Shown: positions 19,275-28,765, counted from the stretch's first letter. The stretch is 64,000 bases of DNA from Tenacibaculum sp. MAR_2009_124 (GCF_900105455.1 NZ_FNSF01000005.1:1221917-1285916); one strand, 5' to 3'. The notes: a model not told the origin generated them from the sequence alone. Translations and numbers: made by a program.

Positions 19275-19911
19275 ATTTTCTTCCAAAATCTGCAGGAATT
19301 TCTCCCCATGCTTTTGTTTCCCATTTTAAAATAGGATTTTTAAAAGAGTTATTTCGAAGCCAATTTTCGGCTCTTTTTATGAGCTCTAAGAGATCTTTGT
19401 TTGAATTATCGAAAGTTACATTGGTTTTACATTTCTTTTGCTTAATCCAGCTCATAGCTATCCTAGAGTCTGAGTAAATAGGAATGTCTTCCATTTTTTT
19501 GCTTTTTAAAAAGGCAATTCCATGAACTAGAGCTAGAAACTCACCAATATTGTTAGTTCCGTTTTTAAAAGGGCCTTTTATAAAAATTTGCTTTTTGTTA
19601 TGGGTTAAAACACCTCTATACTCCATTTTACCAGGGTTCCCAGCGCATGCCGCGTCTACTGAAAGACTTTCTAAAATAGGAACCCCATACTTTTTTTTCT
19701 CGGCGTCTGTTAAGCTTTTTACCTTCGTATTTTTCCCTTTATAGTCATTATAGGATTTTTTAAGGGCTTTTTCTGCTTCTTTTTTATCAATAAAAGATTT
19801 GTACTGGGCTCCTTCAAAACCATCTATTTGTTTTTTGCATTCTGCCCAGGAGGTAAAAACACCAGTCTTTTTGCCCTTCCATACTACATAATATTTCTTT
19901 TTCTTACTCAT
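19273..19911 (-). CDS. Ribonuclease H with viroplasmin-type N-terminal domain
   Basis: The 212-residue protein has an N-terminal RNase H1 hybrid-binding (caulimovirus viroplasmin-like) domain: KKYYVVWKGKKTGVFTSWAE, with key residues up to GAQYKSF. It removes the RNA strand of RNA-DNA hybrids. The catalytic RNase HI domain begins near residue 82 (SVDAACAGNPGKMEYRG, first Asp) and continues with NNIGEFLALVHG (Glu) and PIYSDSRIAMSW (Asp). It overlaps the purN gene by 8 bp, so the two are co-transcribed. Confidence 0.9.
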   Translation of the reverse strand: MSKKKKYYVVWKGKKTGVFTSWAECKKQIDGFEGAQYKSFIDKKEAEKALKKSYNDYKGKNTKVKSLTDAEKKKYGVPILESLSVDAACAGNPGKMEYRGVLTHNKKQIFIKGPFKNGTNNIGEFLALVHGIAFLKSKKMEDIPIYSDSRIAMSWIKQKKCKTNVTFDNSNKDLLELIKRAENWLRNNSFKNPILKWETKAWGEIPADFGRK

Positions 19912-20473
19912 TACCTAAAATTACGTTTTCAATAACTTTAGGGAAATGTTCGTATTCTAAATTATGTATTTTACTAGCAATGTTCTCAGGTGTGTCTTCC
20001 GAAGTTAACTCTGTTTTAGCTTGAAAAATAACAGCTCCTTCATCATAATTTTCATTCACATAATGAATGGTAATCCCGGTTTCCTTTTCATTATTCTCTT
20101 TAACTGCTTTATGAACATTCATTCCATACATACCTTTGCCGCCGTATTTAGGTAATAAAGCTGGGTGGATATTGATGATTTTATTTGGAAACGCCTGAAC
20201 AATTGCTGCTGGGATTCGCCATAAAAATCCGGCAAGAACGATAAAATCAGCTTCTACAAGTAAAAAATTTAGTACCGTATCTTCCTTTATAAAGCTCTCT
20301 TTATCGAATAATGAAGCATCAATATTCAATCTTTCGCATCGTTCAAAAACTTTTGCGTTCCTATTATTTGAAAGAACATGAGTTACTGAAATATCGGTTG
20401 AATTTTTAAAATAAGTAATGATATTTTCGGCGTTACTCCCTGATCCTGAAGCAAAAATCACTATACGTTTCAT
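19904..20473 (-). CDS. purN: Phosphoribosylglycinamide formyltransferase
   Basis: The 189-residue enzyme transfers a formyl group from 10-formyltetrahydrofolate to GAR in purine synthesis. Visible motifs are the phosphate-binding loop IFASGSGSNAENI, the catalytic segment INIHPALLPKYGGKGMYG (catalytic Asn and His), and the later Asp in YDEGAVIFQ. The length is normal. It is divergent from acpP and followed with an 8-bp overlap by the RNase H gene. Confidence 0.96.
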   Translation of the reverse strand: MKRIVIFASGSGSNAENIITYFKNSTDISVTHVLSNNRNAKVFERCERLNIDASLFDKESFIKEDTVLNFLLVEADFIVLAGFLWRIPAAIVQAFPNKIINIHPALLPKYGGKGMYGMNVHKAVKENNEKETGITIHYVNENYDEGAVIFQAKTELTSEDTPENIASKIHNLEYEHFPKVIENVILGNE

Positions 20474-20613
20474 GTTTTTTTTAATTGTGTTGTTTGTGCA
20501 AAAAAAAGAATAATTATTAAGATTGAAGGGCTCTTAGACAAAAGATTCAAGTATTTTTTTTATTTTAGACATCACATTTTTAAGGAAAAATTAGAATTAA
20601 AACTTAAGATTTG

Positions 20614-20621
20614 TATTTTTG
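20614..20621 (+). promoter_or_regulatory. -7 element of the acpP-fabF promoter
   Basis: TATTTTTG fits TAnnTTTG exactly and lies 32 bp before the acpP start. No good TTG box is seen at the expected distance upstream, so the call rests on one element. It would drive acpP, fabF, rnc and probably the next two genes. Confidence 0.5.
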
Positions 20622-20653
20622 CCCCGATTTTAAATTTTAAAACTTATAAAATT

Positions 20654-20887
20654 ATGTCAGACATTTCATCAAGAGTAAAAGCGATTATCGTTGACAAGTT
20701 AGGAGTAGACGATAGCGAGGTAACAAATGAAGCAAGCTTCACAAACGATTTAGGAGCTGATTCGTTAGATACTGTTGAGTTAATAATGGAATTCGAAAAA
20801 GAATTTGATATTCAAATTCCAGATGATCAAGCTGAAAACATTGCTACCGTTGGACAAGCGATTAGCTATATTGAAGGCACTAAATAA
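20654..20887 (+). CDS. acpP: Acyl carrier protein
   Basis: The 77-residue acidic protein contains the 4'-phosphopantetheine attachment motif GADSLDTVEL, whose Ser carries the prosthetic group. The whole length matches AcpP. It carries growing fatty acyl chains in the cytoplasm. It is followed after 24 bp by fabF, a standard pairing. Confidence 0.98.
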   Translation: MSDISSRVKAIIVDKLGVDDSEVTNEASFTNDLGADSLDTVELIMEFEKEFDIQIPDDQAENIATVGQAISYIEGTK

Positions 20888-20911
20888 TACGAAGCAAAAA
20901 ATAAAAATTAT

Positions 20912-22162
20912 ATGCAATTAAAGCGAGTTGTAGTAACTGGACTTGGCGCATTAACGCCTATAGGAAACAATAAAAATGAGTATTGGAATAGCTTGGTTAA
21001 CGGAGTTAGCGGAGCAGCGCCTATAACATATTTTGATGCTGCCAAGTTCAAGACTCGTTTTGCATGTGAGCTTAAAGACTTCAATGTAAATGACTTCATC
21101 CATAGAAAAGAAGCGCGTAGAATGGATAGATTTACGCAGTATGCTATGGTTGCTTCAGACGAGGCAATTGCAGATGCGAAGCTTAAACTAGATGAAGTTG
21201 ACAAACTAAGAGTGGGAGTTATATGGGGTGCAGGAATTGGAGGATTAGAAACTTTTCAAGAAGAGGTTTTAAATTATTCCAGAGGTGATGGTACTCCTAA
21301 ATTTAACCCATTTTTTATCCCAAAAATGATTGCTGATATCGCTCCAGGACATATTTCTATTAAAAATGGTTTTATGGGGCCTAACTATACAACGGTATCT
21401 GCTTGTGCATCATCTGCGAATGCGATGATTGATGCATTAAACTACATTAGGCTGGGTCATTGTGATGTAGTGGTAACTGGTGGTAGTGAAGCGGCTGTAA
21501 CAATTGCAGGTATGGGAGGATTTAATGCAATGCATGCTTTATCAACAAGAAATGATAGTCCAGAAAGCGCATCGAGACCTTTTGATGCTGAGCGTGATGG
21601 ATTCGTTTTAGGTGAAGGGGCAGGAGCAATTGTATTAGAAGAGTATGAGCATGCAAAAGCAAGAGGAGCAAAAATATATGCTGAAGTTGTTGGAGGAGGA
21701 TTATCTTCTGATGCGCATCATATGACAGCTCCACATCCAGAAGGGGTAGGTGTTATTGCTGTTATGAAAAACTGTCTTCAAAATGCTGGTTTAAAGCCGG
21801 AAGATGTTGATCATATTAATACTCATGGAACTTCAACTCCATTAGGAGATGTGGCAGAATTAAAAGCGATTTCCGAAGTCTTTGGAGATCACGCTGAAAA
21901 GATTAATATAAATTCTACAAAGTCAATGACGGGTCACTTGTTAGGAGCGGCAGGAGCTATTGAAGCAATAGCCTCAATACTAGCTATGGAACACGGTATT
22001 GTTCCTCCGACAATTAATCATGCTACCGTCGACGAGAATATAAATCCAGACCTTAATTTAACACTCAATAAGGCTCAAAAAAGAGAAATCAAAGTAGCCA
22101 TGAGTAATACTTTTGGTTTTGGAGGTCATAATGCTTGTGTTGCTTTCAAAAAACTAGATTAG
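20912..22162 (+). CDS. fabF: 3-oxoacyl-ACP synthase II
   Basis: The 416-residue condensing enzyme elongates acyl-ACP with malonyl-ACP. The Cys-His-His triad is visible: Cys165 in SACASS, His305 in NTHGTSTPLGD and His342 in SMTGHLLGAAG. The C-terminus has NTFGFGGHNA, the glycine-rich loop typical of FabF. Length and order with acpP and rnc are standard. Confidence 0.97.
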   Translation: MQLKRVVVTGLGALTPIGNNKNEYWNSLVNGVSGAAPITYFDAAKFKTRFACELKDFNVNDFIHRKEARRMDRFTQYAMVASDEAIADAKLKLDEVDKLRVGVIWGAGIGGLETFQEEVLNYSRGDGTPKFNPFFIPKMIADIAPGHISIKNGFMGPNYTTVSACASSANAMIDALNYIRLGHCDVVVTGGSEAAVTIAGMGGFNAMHALSTRNDSPESASRPFDAERDGFVLGEGAGAIVLEEYEHAKARGAKIYAEVVGGGLSSDAHHMTAPHPEGVGVIAVMKNCLQNAGLKPEDVDHINTHGTSTPLGDVAELKAISEVFGDHAEKININSTKSMTGHLLGAAGAIEAIASILAMEHGIVPPTINHATVDENINPDLNLTLNKAQKREIKVAMSNTFGFGGHNACVAFKKLD

Positions 22163-22168
22163 TCTCAT

Positions 22169-22906
22169 ATGAATTTCCTTCGTAGAATAGTTAAGCCCCA
22201 GAATAAAGAGGATGAAAACTTTTACTACGAATTAAAGGAATTGTTGAATTTTAAGCCTATAAAGTTAACGCATTATAAAAAAGCGTTTACTCATAGATCC
22301 TTGAAGTTACTTGACCGCAAAGGAAATCCTATAAACTATGAGCGATTGGAGTTCTTAGGAGACGCCATTTTGGGGTCTGTAATTGCATCTTATTTATATA
22401 AGAAGGTTCCTGAGGGAGACGAAGGCTATTTAACACAAATGAGATCGAAGGTTGTTAGTAGAGAGCACTTGAACGCCCTAGGTAAGGATTTGGATCTTTT
22501 GAAATTTGTAAAAAGTAATATTACAAACAACCAAATAAGTGAGAATATTCACGGAAATATTTTTGAAGCCTTAATTGGTGCTATTTATTTGGATAGAGGG
22601 TATAATTACTGTCATCAGTTTATTTATGAGCAGGTAATTTTACCTTATGTAGATATTGAACGATTAGAAGGCAAAATTTCAAGTTACAAAGGGTTTATTA
22701 TTGAATGGTGCCAGAAGAATAAGAAAAAATATAAGTTTGATTCTTATGAAGATACTGGTAAGCAGGACAAGAAGCATTTTAGTGTTCGAGTAAGTATTGA
22801 CGGGGTAATGGTAGCCAAAGGAAGGGCGACTTCAAAGAAGAAGGCAGAAGAAATTGCAGCGAAAAGAGTTTATTTCGCAATGCAAGATAAAATGTCGAAT
22901 TCTTAA
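22169..22906 (+). CDS. rnc: Ribonuclease III
   Basis: The 245-residue double-strand-specific RNase has the signature ERLEFLGDAILG and the metal-binding segment HGNIFEALIGAIYLDRG. A C-terminal double-stranded RNA-binding domain follows (KKYKFDSYEDTG to ATSKKKAEEIAAKR). It starts 6 bp after fabF. It processes rRNA precursors and structured mRNAs. Confidence 0.97.
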   Translation: MNFLRRIVKPQNKEDENFYYELKELLNFKPIKLTHYKKAFTHRSLKLLDRKGNPINYERLEFLGDAILGSVIASYLYKKVPEGDEGYLTQMRSKVVSREHLNALGKDLDLLKFVKSNITNNQISENIHGNIFEALIGAIYLDRGYNYCHQFIYEQVILPYVDIERLEGKISSYKGFIIEWCQKNKKKYKFDSYEDTGKQDKKHFSVRVSIDGVMVAKGRATSKKKAEEIAAKRVYFAMQDKMSNS

Positions 22907-22989
22907 TAGCTTCCTCGAAAACCTTTTCGTTATTTTCACATTTAATTTTAACGACATTCATTAACTTAGCAAAAAACTTAACGTTATTT

Positions 22990-23457
22990 ATGACGATTTA
23001 TGAGTTAGATTTTAATGATTTTTCATCTAGTGAGTATTCATTATTAGCGATACATACAACATTAGGCGATTATAAGTTAGCCTACTTATTAAATCGACAA
23101 TTAAGTTATACATTTAAAAAGAGTACTTTTAATTTAGATAAGAAAAATAAAAATGATGTGAAAGCATCATTTTCTGTATATGAATATTCCAATACAGAGT
23201 ATGATTTCTTTCTAATTAATAATACTTTTAAGGATAAATCAACGACCAATGGAGTGAGTTTGTTTACTGAAAGTTATGCAGTAGATTATCTGGTTCCAGA
23301 GAAGAAAAAAGTTGATTATTTCGTAAAAATAGAAGGGGACGTTAATTCAGATTATTTATCGAACTTAGTGATCAAATTGAAGGAATTACCTCAAGTGTTA
23401 ACGTCATACAAAATAGATATAGACTCATTAAAATCTAAAGATTTTTTAATTTTTTAA
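22990..23457 (+). CDS. IPExxxVDY family protein
   Basis: The 155-residue protein belongs to a Bacteroidota-specific family named after the motif seen here as LVPEKKKVDYFVKIEG. The leading Ile is replaced by Val in this copy. No signal peptide or membrane helix is visible. The function is unknown. Its conserved place between rnc and pyk supports the taxonomic assignment. Confidence 0.9.
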   Translation: MTIYELDFNDFSSSEYSLLAIHTTLGDYKLAYLLNRQLSYTFKKSTFNLDKKNKNDVKASFSVYEYSNTEYDFFLINNTFKDKSTTNGVSLFTESYAVDYLVPEKKKVDYFVKIEGDVNSDYLSNLVIKLKELPQVLTSYKIDIDSLKSKDFLIF

Positions 23458-23460
23458 CAT

Positions 23461-24888
23461 ATGCTACATAATAAAAAGACAAAAATTGTTGCCACATTAG
23501 GACCCGCCACGAATACAAAGGAAATTTTGGAGAGTTTGGCGGAAGAAGGTGTTAACGTTTTTAGAATTAACTTCTCGCATGCCGATTATGATATCGTAAA
23601 AGAACGCGTTCAACAAATTAGAGAAATAAATGAAGAGAGAGGGTTCAATGTAGCAATTTTAGCCGATTTACAAGGGCCAAAGCTGCGCGTTGGAGTTATG
23701 GAAGATGGAGTTGAGTTAAAAGAAGGAGATACTTTTGTGTTTACTACTGAAGAATGTAAAGGTACCAAAGAGAAGGCCTATATGACCTACCAAAACTTTC
23801 CGAGAGATGTAAAAGTGGGAGAGAATATTTTGGTTGATGATGGTAAGTTAATGTTTGAAGTAATTTCAACAGACAAAGACAAAAGTGTTATAACTAAAGT
23901 AATTGTGGGAGGTCCTCTAAAGTCAAAAAAAGGGGTAAATCTTCCAAATACCGATATCACACTTCCTGCGTTAACAGAAAAAGATAAAAAAGATGTTGTC
24001 TTTGCTTTAGAGCAAGAAGTTGATTGGGTTGCTCTTTCTTTTGTAAGAACACCTGAAGATTTAAGAATGTTAAGAGATTTAATCAAACAAAAATCTCGAT
24101 ACAGAGTGCCGGTAATTGCTAAAATAGAAAAACCAGAGGCAGTAGAAAATATCGATGCTTTAATTCCGTATTGCGATGGATTAATGGTTGCTAGAGGAGA
24201 TTTAGGAGTTGAAGTTCCTATGCAAGATGTACCGTTAATTCAAAAGAGTTTAGTACAAAGAGCTAAACAAGCTAGAATTCCAGTTATTATTGCTACACAA
24301 ATGATGGAGACCATGATTGAGAATTCAGTGCCAACAAGAGCAGAGGTTAATGATGTTGCTAATTCAATAATGGATGGAGCTGATGCCGTTATGCTTTCTG
24401 GTGAGACTTCTGTAGGAAAACACCCAATAAGAGTTATTAAGAAAATGACTGAAATTATTGGAAGTGTTGAGTTTTCTGACCTTATTAAAGTACCACAAGA
24501 AGCGCCACATATTAGAACGAATCGTTTTATAACAAAATCTGTTTGTCATCACGCAGCTATGATGGCTGATGATATTAAAGCTTCTGCTATTTCTACTTTA
24601 ACAAACAGTGGTTATACAGCTTTCCAAATATCAGCATGGAGACCAAAAGCTCAAGTTTTAGCGTTTTCTTCTGAAAAAAGAATATTAGGGAAGTTGAATT
24701 TACTATGGGGAGTAAGAGCTTATTACTACGATAGAAATTTAAGTACAGATGGTACAGTGGAAGATATTAATGAAATATCTAAGGAGAAAGGATATGTAAA
24801 AACAGGAGATTTTATTATTAATCTTTCTTCAATGCCAGTTGAAGCAAAGGGAATGGTGAATACGTTAAGAGTTTCGCAAATAGATTAA
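23461..24888 (+). CDS. pyk: Pyruvate kinase
   Basis: The 475-residue enzyme converts phosphoenolpyruvate and ADP to pyruvate and ATP. It shows TKIVATLGPATNTKE at the N-terminus, the catalytic segment PVIAKIEKPEAVENID, and the signature GLMVARGDLGVEVP with the downstream MMETMIENSVPTRAEV. It starts 3 bp after the IPExxxVDY gene and ends at a strong terminator. Confidence 0.97.
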   Translation: MLHNKKTKIVATLGPATNTKEILESLAEEGVNVFRINFSHADYDIVKERVQQIREINEERGFNVAILADLQGPKLRVGVMEDGVELKEGDTFVFTTEECKGTKEKAYMTYQNFPRDVKVGENILVDDGKLMFEVISTDKDKSVITKVIVGGPLKSKKGVNLPNTDITLPALTEKDKKDVVFALEQEVDWVALSFVRTPEDLRMLRDLIKQKSRYRVPVIAKIEKPEAVENIDALIPYCDGLMVARGDLGVEVPMQDVPLIQKSLVQRAKQARIPVIIATQMMETMIENSVPTRAEVNDVANSIMDGADAVMLSGETSVGKHPIRVIKKMTEIIGSVEFSDLIKVPQEAPHIRTNRFITKSVCHHAAMMADDIKASAISTLTNSGYTAFQISAWRPKAQVLAFSSEKRILGKLNLLWGVRAYYYDRNLSTDGTVEDINEISKEKGYVKTGDFIINLSSMPVEAKGMVNTLRVSQID

Positions 24889-24907
24889 AAGTAAAGACAA
24901 TATATTT

Positions 24908-24942
24908 AAAAAACCTCTTCATTGTTTTGAAGAGGTTTTTTT
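24908..24942 (+). terminator. Rho-independent terminator of the pyk operon
   Basis: A 14-bp stem (24908-24921 with 24928-24941) and a 6-base loop are followed by T residues. It cleanly separates pyk from the secretion operon beginning at 24992. Confidence 0.9.
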
Positions 24943-24991
24943 AGTTTTAAAAAATATATTGTTACTTTGTACTTGTAAATTACAAATTGTT

Positions 24992-25672
24992 ATGAAGTTT
25001 TTAGTGTTATTTTATCTATCTGTAATGTCTTTTTTTATTTCGGATAGTTCAAAGAGGAAGTACAGTGATGTCGAATTTACTTATGAGTTTTCGATTACCA
25101 ATAATAGTTCAAAAGTTAAACTGAAAAAAGACATTAAAATTTATTGGTATACTTTCGAAAAAATACAATCGTCATTTTATGGGTTTAATGGTAAATTACT
25201 CAATGGTTATTACAGGAAAAGTTTAAAAGACTCCAAAAGAATTATCGAGGAAGGTTCTTTTTTTTATGGAATGAAAGATGGAGAATGGAAAGAATGGGAT
25301 AATAGAGGGAGTTTAATTAACATAATACATTGGAAAAAAGGAAGGAAAGAAGGGATTTCTGAGTGTTATGATGAGAATCATAAAGTTGTGTCTAAAGGAG
25401 CTTTTCGGAAGGGTATGAAAAGTGGGGTCTGGATAAATTTTCAAAGTGGAATTTTACGAAAATCTAATTGGTCAAAGAATTTTTTAGAAGGAAGTTATAA
25501 AGAGTATGATAGTTTAGGGAATTTATTAAAAAAAGGCAGGTATAAAAGAAACATGAGAACGGGAGTATGGACTGATTACGTAAAGAAGACGAGAAAAAGA
25601 TATGATAAAGATATAATAGTAGAGGAGAATGTTGAGACGTTTTGGGACACTTTCAAGGAAAAAAAGAATTAG
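24992..25672 (+). CDS. MORN-repeat protein, first gene of the T2SS-like operon
   Basis: I choose the ATG at 24992 because it gives a plausible signal or anchor sequence (MKFLVLFYLSVMSFFISDSS). A TTG 33 bases upstream would only add a poor leader. The 226-residue product contains several MORN_2/YwqK-type repeats, for example EGSFFYGMKDGEWKEWDNRG and KGAFRKGMKSGVWINF. It overlaps the next gene by 44 bp, so the two are translated from one message. A weak -7 match (TTACTTTG, 24962-24969) lies 23 bp upstream. Its role in the secretion machine is unknown; it could be a periplasmic or surface accessory. Confidence 0.7.
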   Translation: MKFLVLFYLSVMSFFISDSSKRKYSDVEFTYEFSITNNSSKVKLKKDIKIYWYTFEKIQSSFYGFNGKLLNGYYRKSLKDSKRIIEEGSFFYGMKDGEWKEWDNRGSLINIIHWKKGRKEGISECYDENHKVVSKGAFRKGMKSGVWINFQSGILRKSNWSKNFLEGSYKEYDSLGNLLKKGRYKRNMRTGVWTDYVKKTRKRYDKDIIVEENVETFWDTFKEKKN

Positions 25673-26840
25673 TGCGAAGTCACTACCATATGTAATAATT
25701 ACATTATTACTTATAGGAATTGTTTTGTCTTCAATTGTTTTAATGGTGAGTTATTTCTATAAAATTACGAGTGAATTTGAAAATCAAAACTCATTAATTG
25801 ATAAGGCGAAATCTATCCGTAATTTTTGTAATTCTAAGTTAGGAAGTGAGGGGCACATTCAGAATTCATTTAATGATATTGACGCTATAGAAAATGTAGC
25901 TATAAGTAAAGGAAATTGGGGAGTTTTAGATAGGGTTCAGTTCAAAACTTGGAGTAAAAATGATACCATAAAAGAAACATTGTTTTTAGGTGAAAATAGA
26001 GATAGAAAGATATCATTGTATATTCCAAATATTAAAAAACAATTAAAACTAGGAGGGAAAACAATTATAGAAGGGGATGTTTGTTTTCCGATGAATACTT
26101 ATGGTGAGTTATATATCCCTCAGAAATCTAATGATATAAAGATTAAAGGTAGAGTATATAGTTCGTTAGATCGATTGCCTACAGTGAGAGATTTTTTGAT
26201 TGAGAAAAATGTTGAACCTATTGATTTAGGAAGTTTTAATAAAGTGTATTCCAATAGCTTTTTTTCGTCTACAAAAAAAATTATTGTTGAAAATGGTGTT
26301 TTGGAAGATTTAAAAATCAATGGAAATGTTATCATAGAATCGCGGCAAAAGCTTATAATTAAAAAAAATGTAGAATTAAGAGATGTTATTGTTCTTGCAC
26401 CAGAGGTTGTTATAGAAAATGGTTTTGTCGGTAATATTCAAGTATTAGCGACCAAGAAGATAAAGTTAGAAGAAAATGCTAAGCTAAATTTCCCATCAGT
26501 TTTATATTTAAAAAGTGAGAAGGAGGGAGAAATTATAGTTGAGGATGAAAGTTATGTCTTAGGGGCGATTATTGGGGTTTCTGAAGAAAATAAAACGAAT
26601 ATTACAATAAATAAAAATGTGAAAATAGTTGGAGACCTGTTTTGTACTGGTAGGCTTTCTTTTAAAGGAGAAATGTTCGGAGAGGTTAGGGTTAATCAAT
26701 TGTATTATAGGACTAATGAGTCAGAGTATGGGAATGCTGCTTTTGATTTGAAAATATTTAATTTACCATCTTTTACCTCTCAACTACGTTTGTTTGAGGA
26801 AAAGAGAAATACATATAGAATATTAAAATGTATAAAGTAA
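25629..26840 (+). CDS. Candidate K/PilX-type minor pseudopilin with beta-helix-like body
   Basis: The 403-residue protein has a short basic leader and then one long hydrophobic helix (AKSLPYVIITLLLIGIVLSS). This resembles a prepilin N-terminus but lacks the Glu at +5. That is the known exception of GspK, the large tip pseudopilin. The C-terminal half has short repeating hydrophobic turns (for example LKINGNVIIESRQKLIIKKN), as in bactofilin or right-handed beta-helix proteins. It overlaps its neighbours by 44 bp upstream and 13 bp downstream and sits where PilX/GspK is found relative to V/I and W/J. The assignment is inference; no family could be named from sequence alone. Confidence 0.5.
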   Translation: MLRRFGTLSRKKRISAKSLPYVIITLLLIGIVLSSIVLMVSYFYKITSEFENQNSLIDKAKSIRNFCNSKLGSEGHIQNSFNDIDAIENVAISKGNWGVLDRVQFKTWSKNDTIKETLFLGENRDRKISLYIPNIKKQLKLGGKTIIEGDVCFPMNTYGELYIPQKSNDIKIKGRVYSSLDRLPTVRDFLIEKNVEPIDLGSFNKVYSNSFFSSTKKIIVENGVLEDLKINGNVIIESRQKLIIKKNVELRDVIVLAPEVVIENGFVGNIQVLATKKIKLEENAKLNFPSVLYLKSEKEGEIIVEDESYVLGAIIGVSEENKTNITINKNVKIVGDLFCTGRLSFKGEMFGEVRVNQLYYRTNESEYGNAAFDLKIFNLPSFTSQLRLFEEKRNTYRILKCIK

Positions 26841-27172
26841 AGGCGTCGTCTTTAGCAGAAAGTGTTCTCTCTTTAGCATTGGTATCAATCGCTATTGTTA
26901 TTTCTATGATGATGTTTTCTAATTTATTCGGTTCCTTCCACAGTAGGGTTATTGAAATAGAAACAATTGCTAGAATGGATTCGATAAAAATTGAAATCGA
27001 ACAAAGTCCAAAGGTTTTCCTAGGAAGAAGAAAGTTTAATTTTAATAACGTTATTATTACAACTGACTTGGTAGAGAAAAGTGAAGATTTGGCTTTACTA
27101 AATGTTTTGGCAGAAAAGAATGGGAAAGGAATTTTAGATAAAAAGTATCTAATCATATATGAAAAGAAATAA
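26828..27172 (+). CDS. I/PilV-type minor pseudopilin
   Basis: The 114-residue protein begins with a prepilin-like leader and helix: VKASSLAESVLSLALVSIAI. Cleavage after Ala would leave Glu at +5, the residue conserved in pseudopilins. Ala rather than Gly at -1 is also seen in the major pseudopilin of this operon. The remainder is short and unlike named domains. It overlaps the genes on both sides (13 and 14 bp). By position and size it fits GspI or PilV. Confidence 0.65.
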   Translation: MYKVKASSLAESVLSLALVSIAIVISMMMFSNLFGSFHSRVIEIETIARMDSIKIEIEQSPKVFLGRRKFNFNNVIITTDLVEKSEDLALLNVLAEKNGKGILDKKYLIIYEKK

Positions 27173-27650
27173 AGTAAAGGGGTATACAATACTTGAATTG
27201 TTAATTGCTATGGTTATTACGAGTATTATCATAAGTATATTATATATACTTTTTTCAATGCTGTCTCAGAGGTGTTTAGCTTTTAATAGAAATGAGTTTG
27301 AAGTAACTCAAATTTCAATGTTAAAAAACACTCTAAAGAGAGATTTTTATAAATCGGACTATTTAATATTTGATTTAGGTCAGCTTACATGTATAGGGAA
27401 TAACCAAACTATATCTTATAGTTTAGGAGATGGATTTGTAACAAGAAGACTTAAAGAAAACAGTAATGTCGATACTTTTGAAGTAAAAGTAAAACAGATA
27501 AATCCGGTTTTTTTTGACGAAAAAGATCTCAAGATCCTTAAAAACCTTTCTATTAGAGTAGATTTCCTTGGAAGAGATTTGGGGTTTCATTTTTCAAAGG
27601 AATATTCATCAGATATATTAACTAATCAAAAATTTGGTTATGGAAATTGA
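27159..27650 (+). CDS. J/PilW-type minor pseudopilin
   Basis: The 163-residue protein has a textbook prepilin N-terminus: basic leader MKRNKVKG, cleavage before YTILELLIAMVITSI, Glu at +5 and a hydrophobic helix to about residue 35. The rest is a periplasmic domain with no motif I can name. It fits GspJ or PilW by position after the I-type gene. The stop codon lies inside the start of the gspF gene. Confidence 0.75.
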   Translation: MKRNKVKGYTILELLIAMVITSIIISILYILFSMLSQRCLAFNRNEFEVTQISMLKNTLKRDFYKSDYLIFDLGQLTCIGNNQTISYSLGDGFVTRRLKENSNVDTFEVKVKQINPVFFDEKDLKILKNLSIRVDFLGRDLGFHFSKEYSSDILTNQKFGYGN

Positions 27651-28761
27651 TGTGAAAAAATATAAAAGAAAAAAAGTAAAGAAACCTGGAAAGAATCTAG
27701 GATTTGATTTTGTGTTTGGAGGGAAAGTTAGTGATAAATTAAAAATGATAATGTATAGAGAGTTGAAAGTTATGCTCAAATCCGGAGTTACCTTGGAAGA
27801 AGCTTTTTCATTATTAATTTCTCAATATAAGAACAAAAAAATAATTTTAGGGCTAAAAAAAATTAGAGAAGAGCTGTTAAAAGGGAAGACTTTGTTTTTC
27901 TCAATAAGTCAAGTGAAGTTTTTTACTCCATTTGAAATTAATAGTTTGTCTATTGGAGAGCAGACTAAAACATTACCTCGAGTACTAGAAGAGCTAGAGA
28001 TGTTTTTTGAGAAAAAAAATAAATTAAAGAGCCAGATAAAAACCGTATTAACATACCCTGCCTTTGTAATTTCAATAACTTTAGGGGTGCTGGTTTTTAT
28101 GTTAAGAAATGTTGTTCCAATGTTTCGTAAAGTATTCAGGCAATTTAATAGCGACTTACCTAGTTTAACAAAAAAGATAATATATGTGTCAGATAATTTT
28201 TCGTTTTTCTTATTGATAATAATTGGCGTTTGCGCTTTTGTTTTTCTATTCTATATTAAATTTAGAGATTCAGATAAGTTCAGAAGAATAACATCCAATG
28301 GTGTCCTAAAAACACCTTTTATCGGATCAATGGTAAAATCAATTTATTTATCGAGGTTTTGCAATGCTATGGGGTTGTTACTTGGAGCAAATGTGTCAAT
28401 AGTTGAATCATTAACACTCATAAAAGAGATGATCATGTTTTATCCTATAGAGTCATCCATAGATGATATCAAGAAGGAAATTGTTAAAGGAAAGAGCTTA
28501 ACAAATAGTTTAAAAAAGCATACTTTTTATGACAATAGAATGACCTCAATGATAAAGATTTCAGAAGAAGTAAATGAATTGGAAGATATGTTTAATTATT
28601 TGGCATCACTTTATTCAGAAGAGGTAGAAATTAAATCGAAAAGAATTGGAGTTATTATCGAACCAATTATTATAATAGTAATAGGAAGTTTAGTAGGGGT
28701 AATTTTAATTGCCATGTACCTTCCAATGTTTGACCTTAGTAAAATACTAAATTCAAATTAA
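27640..28761 (+). CDS. gspF: GspF/PilC-type inner-membrane platform protein
   Basis: The protein of about 373 residues has the duplicated GspF domain: REL KVMLKSGVTLEEAF in the first half and FCNAMGLLLGANVSIVESL in the second. Three membrane helices lie near residues 140, 195 and 350. GspF is the platform on which the GspE ATPase drives pseudopilus assembly. I choose the ATG at 27640; a TTG two codons upstream is also possible. It overlaps the J-type gene by 11 bp. Confidence 0.93.
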   Translation: MEIDVKKYKRKKVKKPGKNLGFDFVFGGKVSDKLKMIMYRELKVMLKSGVTLEEAFSLLISQYKNKKIILGLKKIREELLKGKTLFFSISQVKFFTPFEINSLSIGEQTKTLPRVLEELEMFFEKKNKLKSQIKTVLTYPAFVISITLGVLVFMLRNVVPMFRKVFRQFNSDLPSLTKKIIYVSDNFSFFLLIIIGVCAFVFLFYIKFRDSDKFRRITSNGVLKTPFIGSMVKSIYLSRFCNAMGLLLGANVSIVESLTLIKEMIMFYPIESSIDDIKKEIVKGKSLTNSLKKHTFYDNRMTSMIKISEEVNELEDMFNYLASLYSEEVEIKSKRIGVIIEPIIIIVIGSLVGVILIAMYLPMFDLSKILNSN

Positions 28762-28765
28762 TTTA

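Noticed and set aside
24992..25672. Antitoxin YwqK of a toxin-antitoxin system
   Set aside because: The label comes from the MORN_2 repeat only; the protein has an export-type leader and is translationally coupled to a secretion operon, with no toxin gene beside it.
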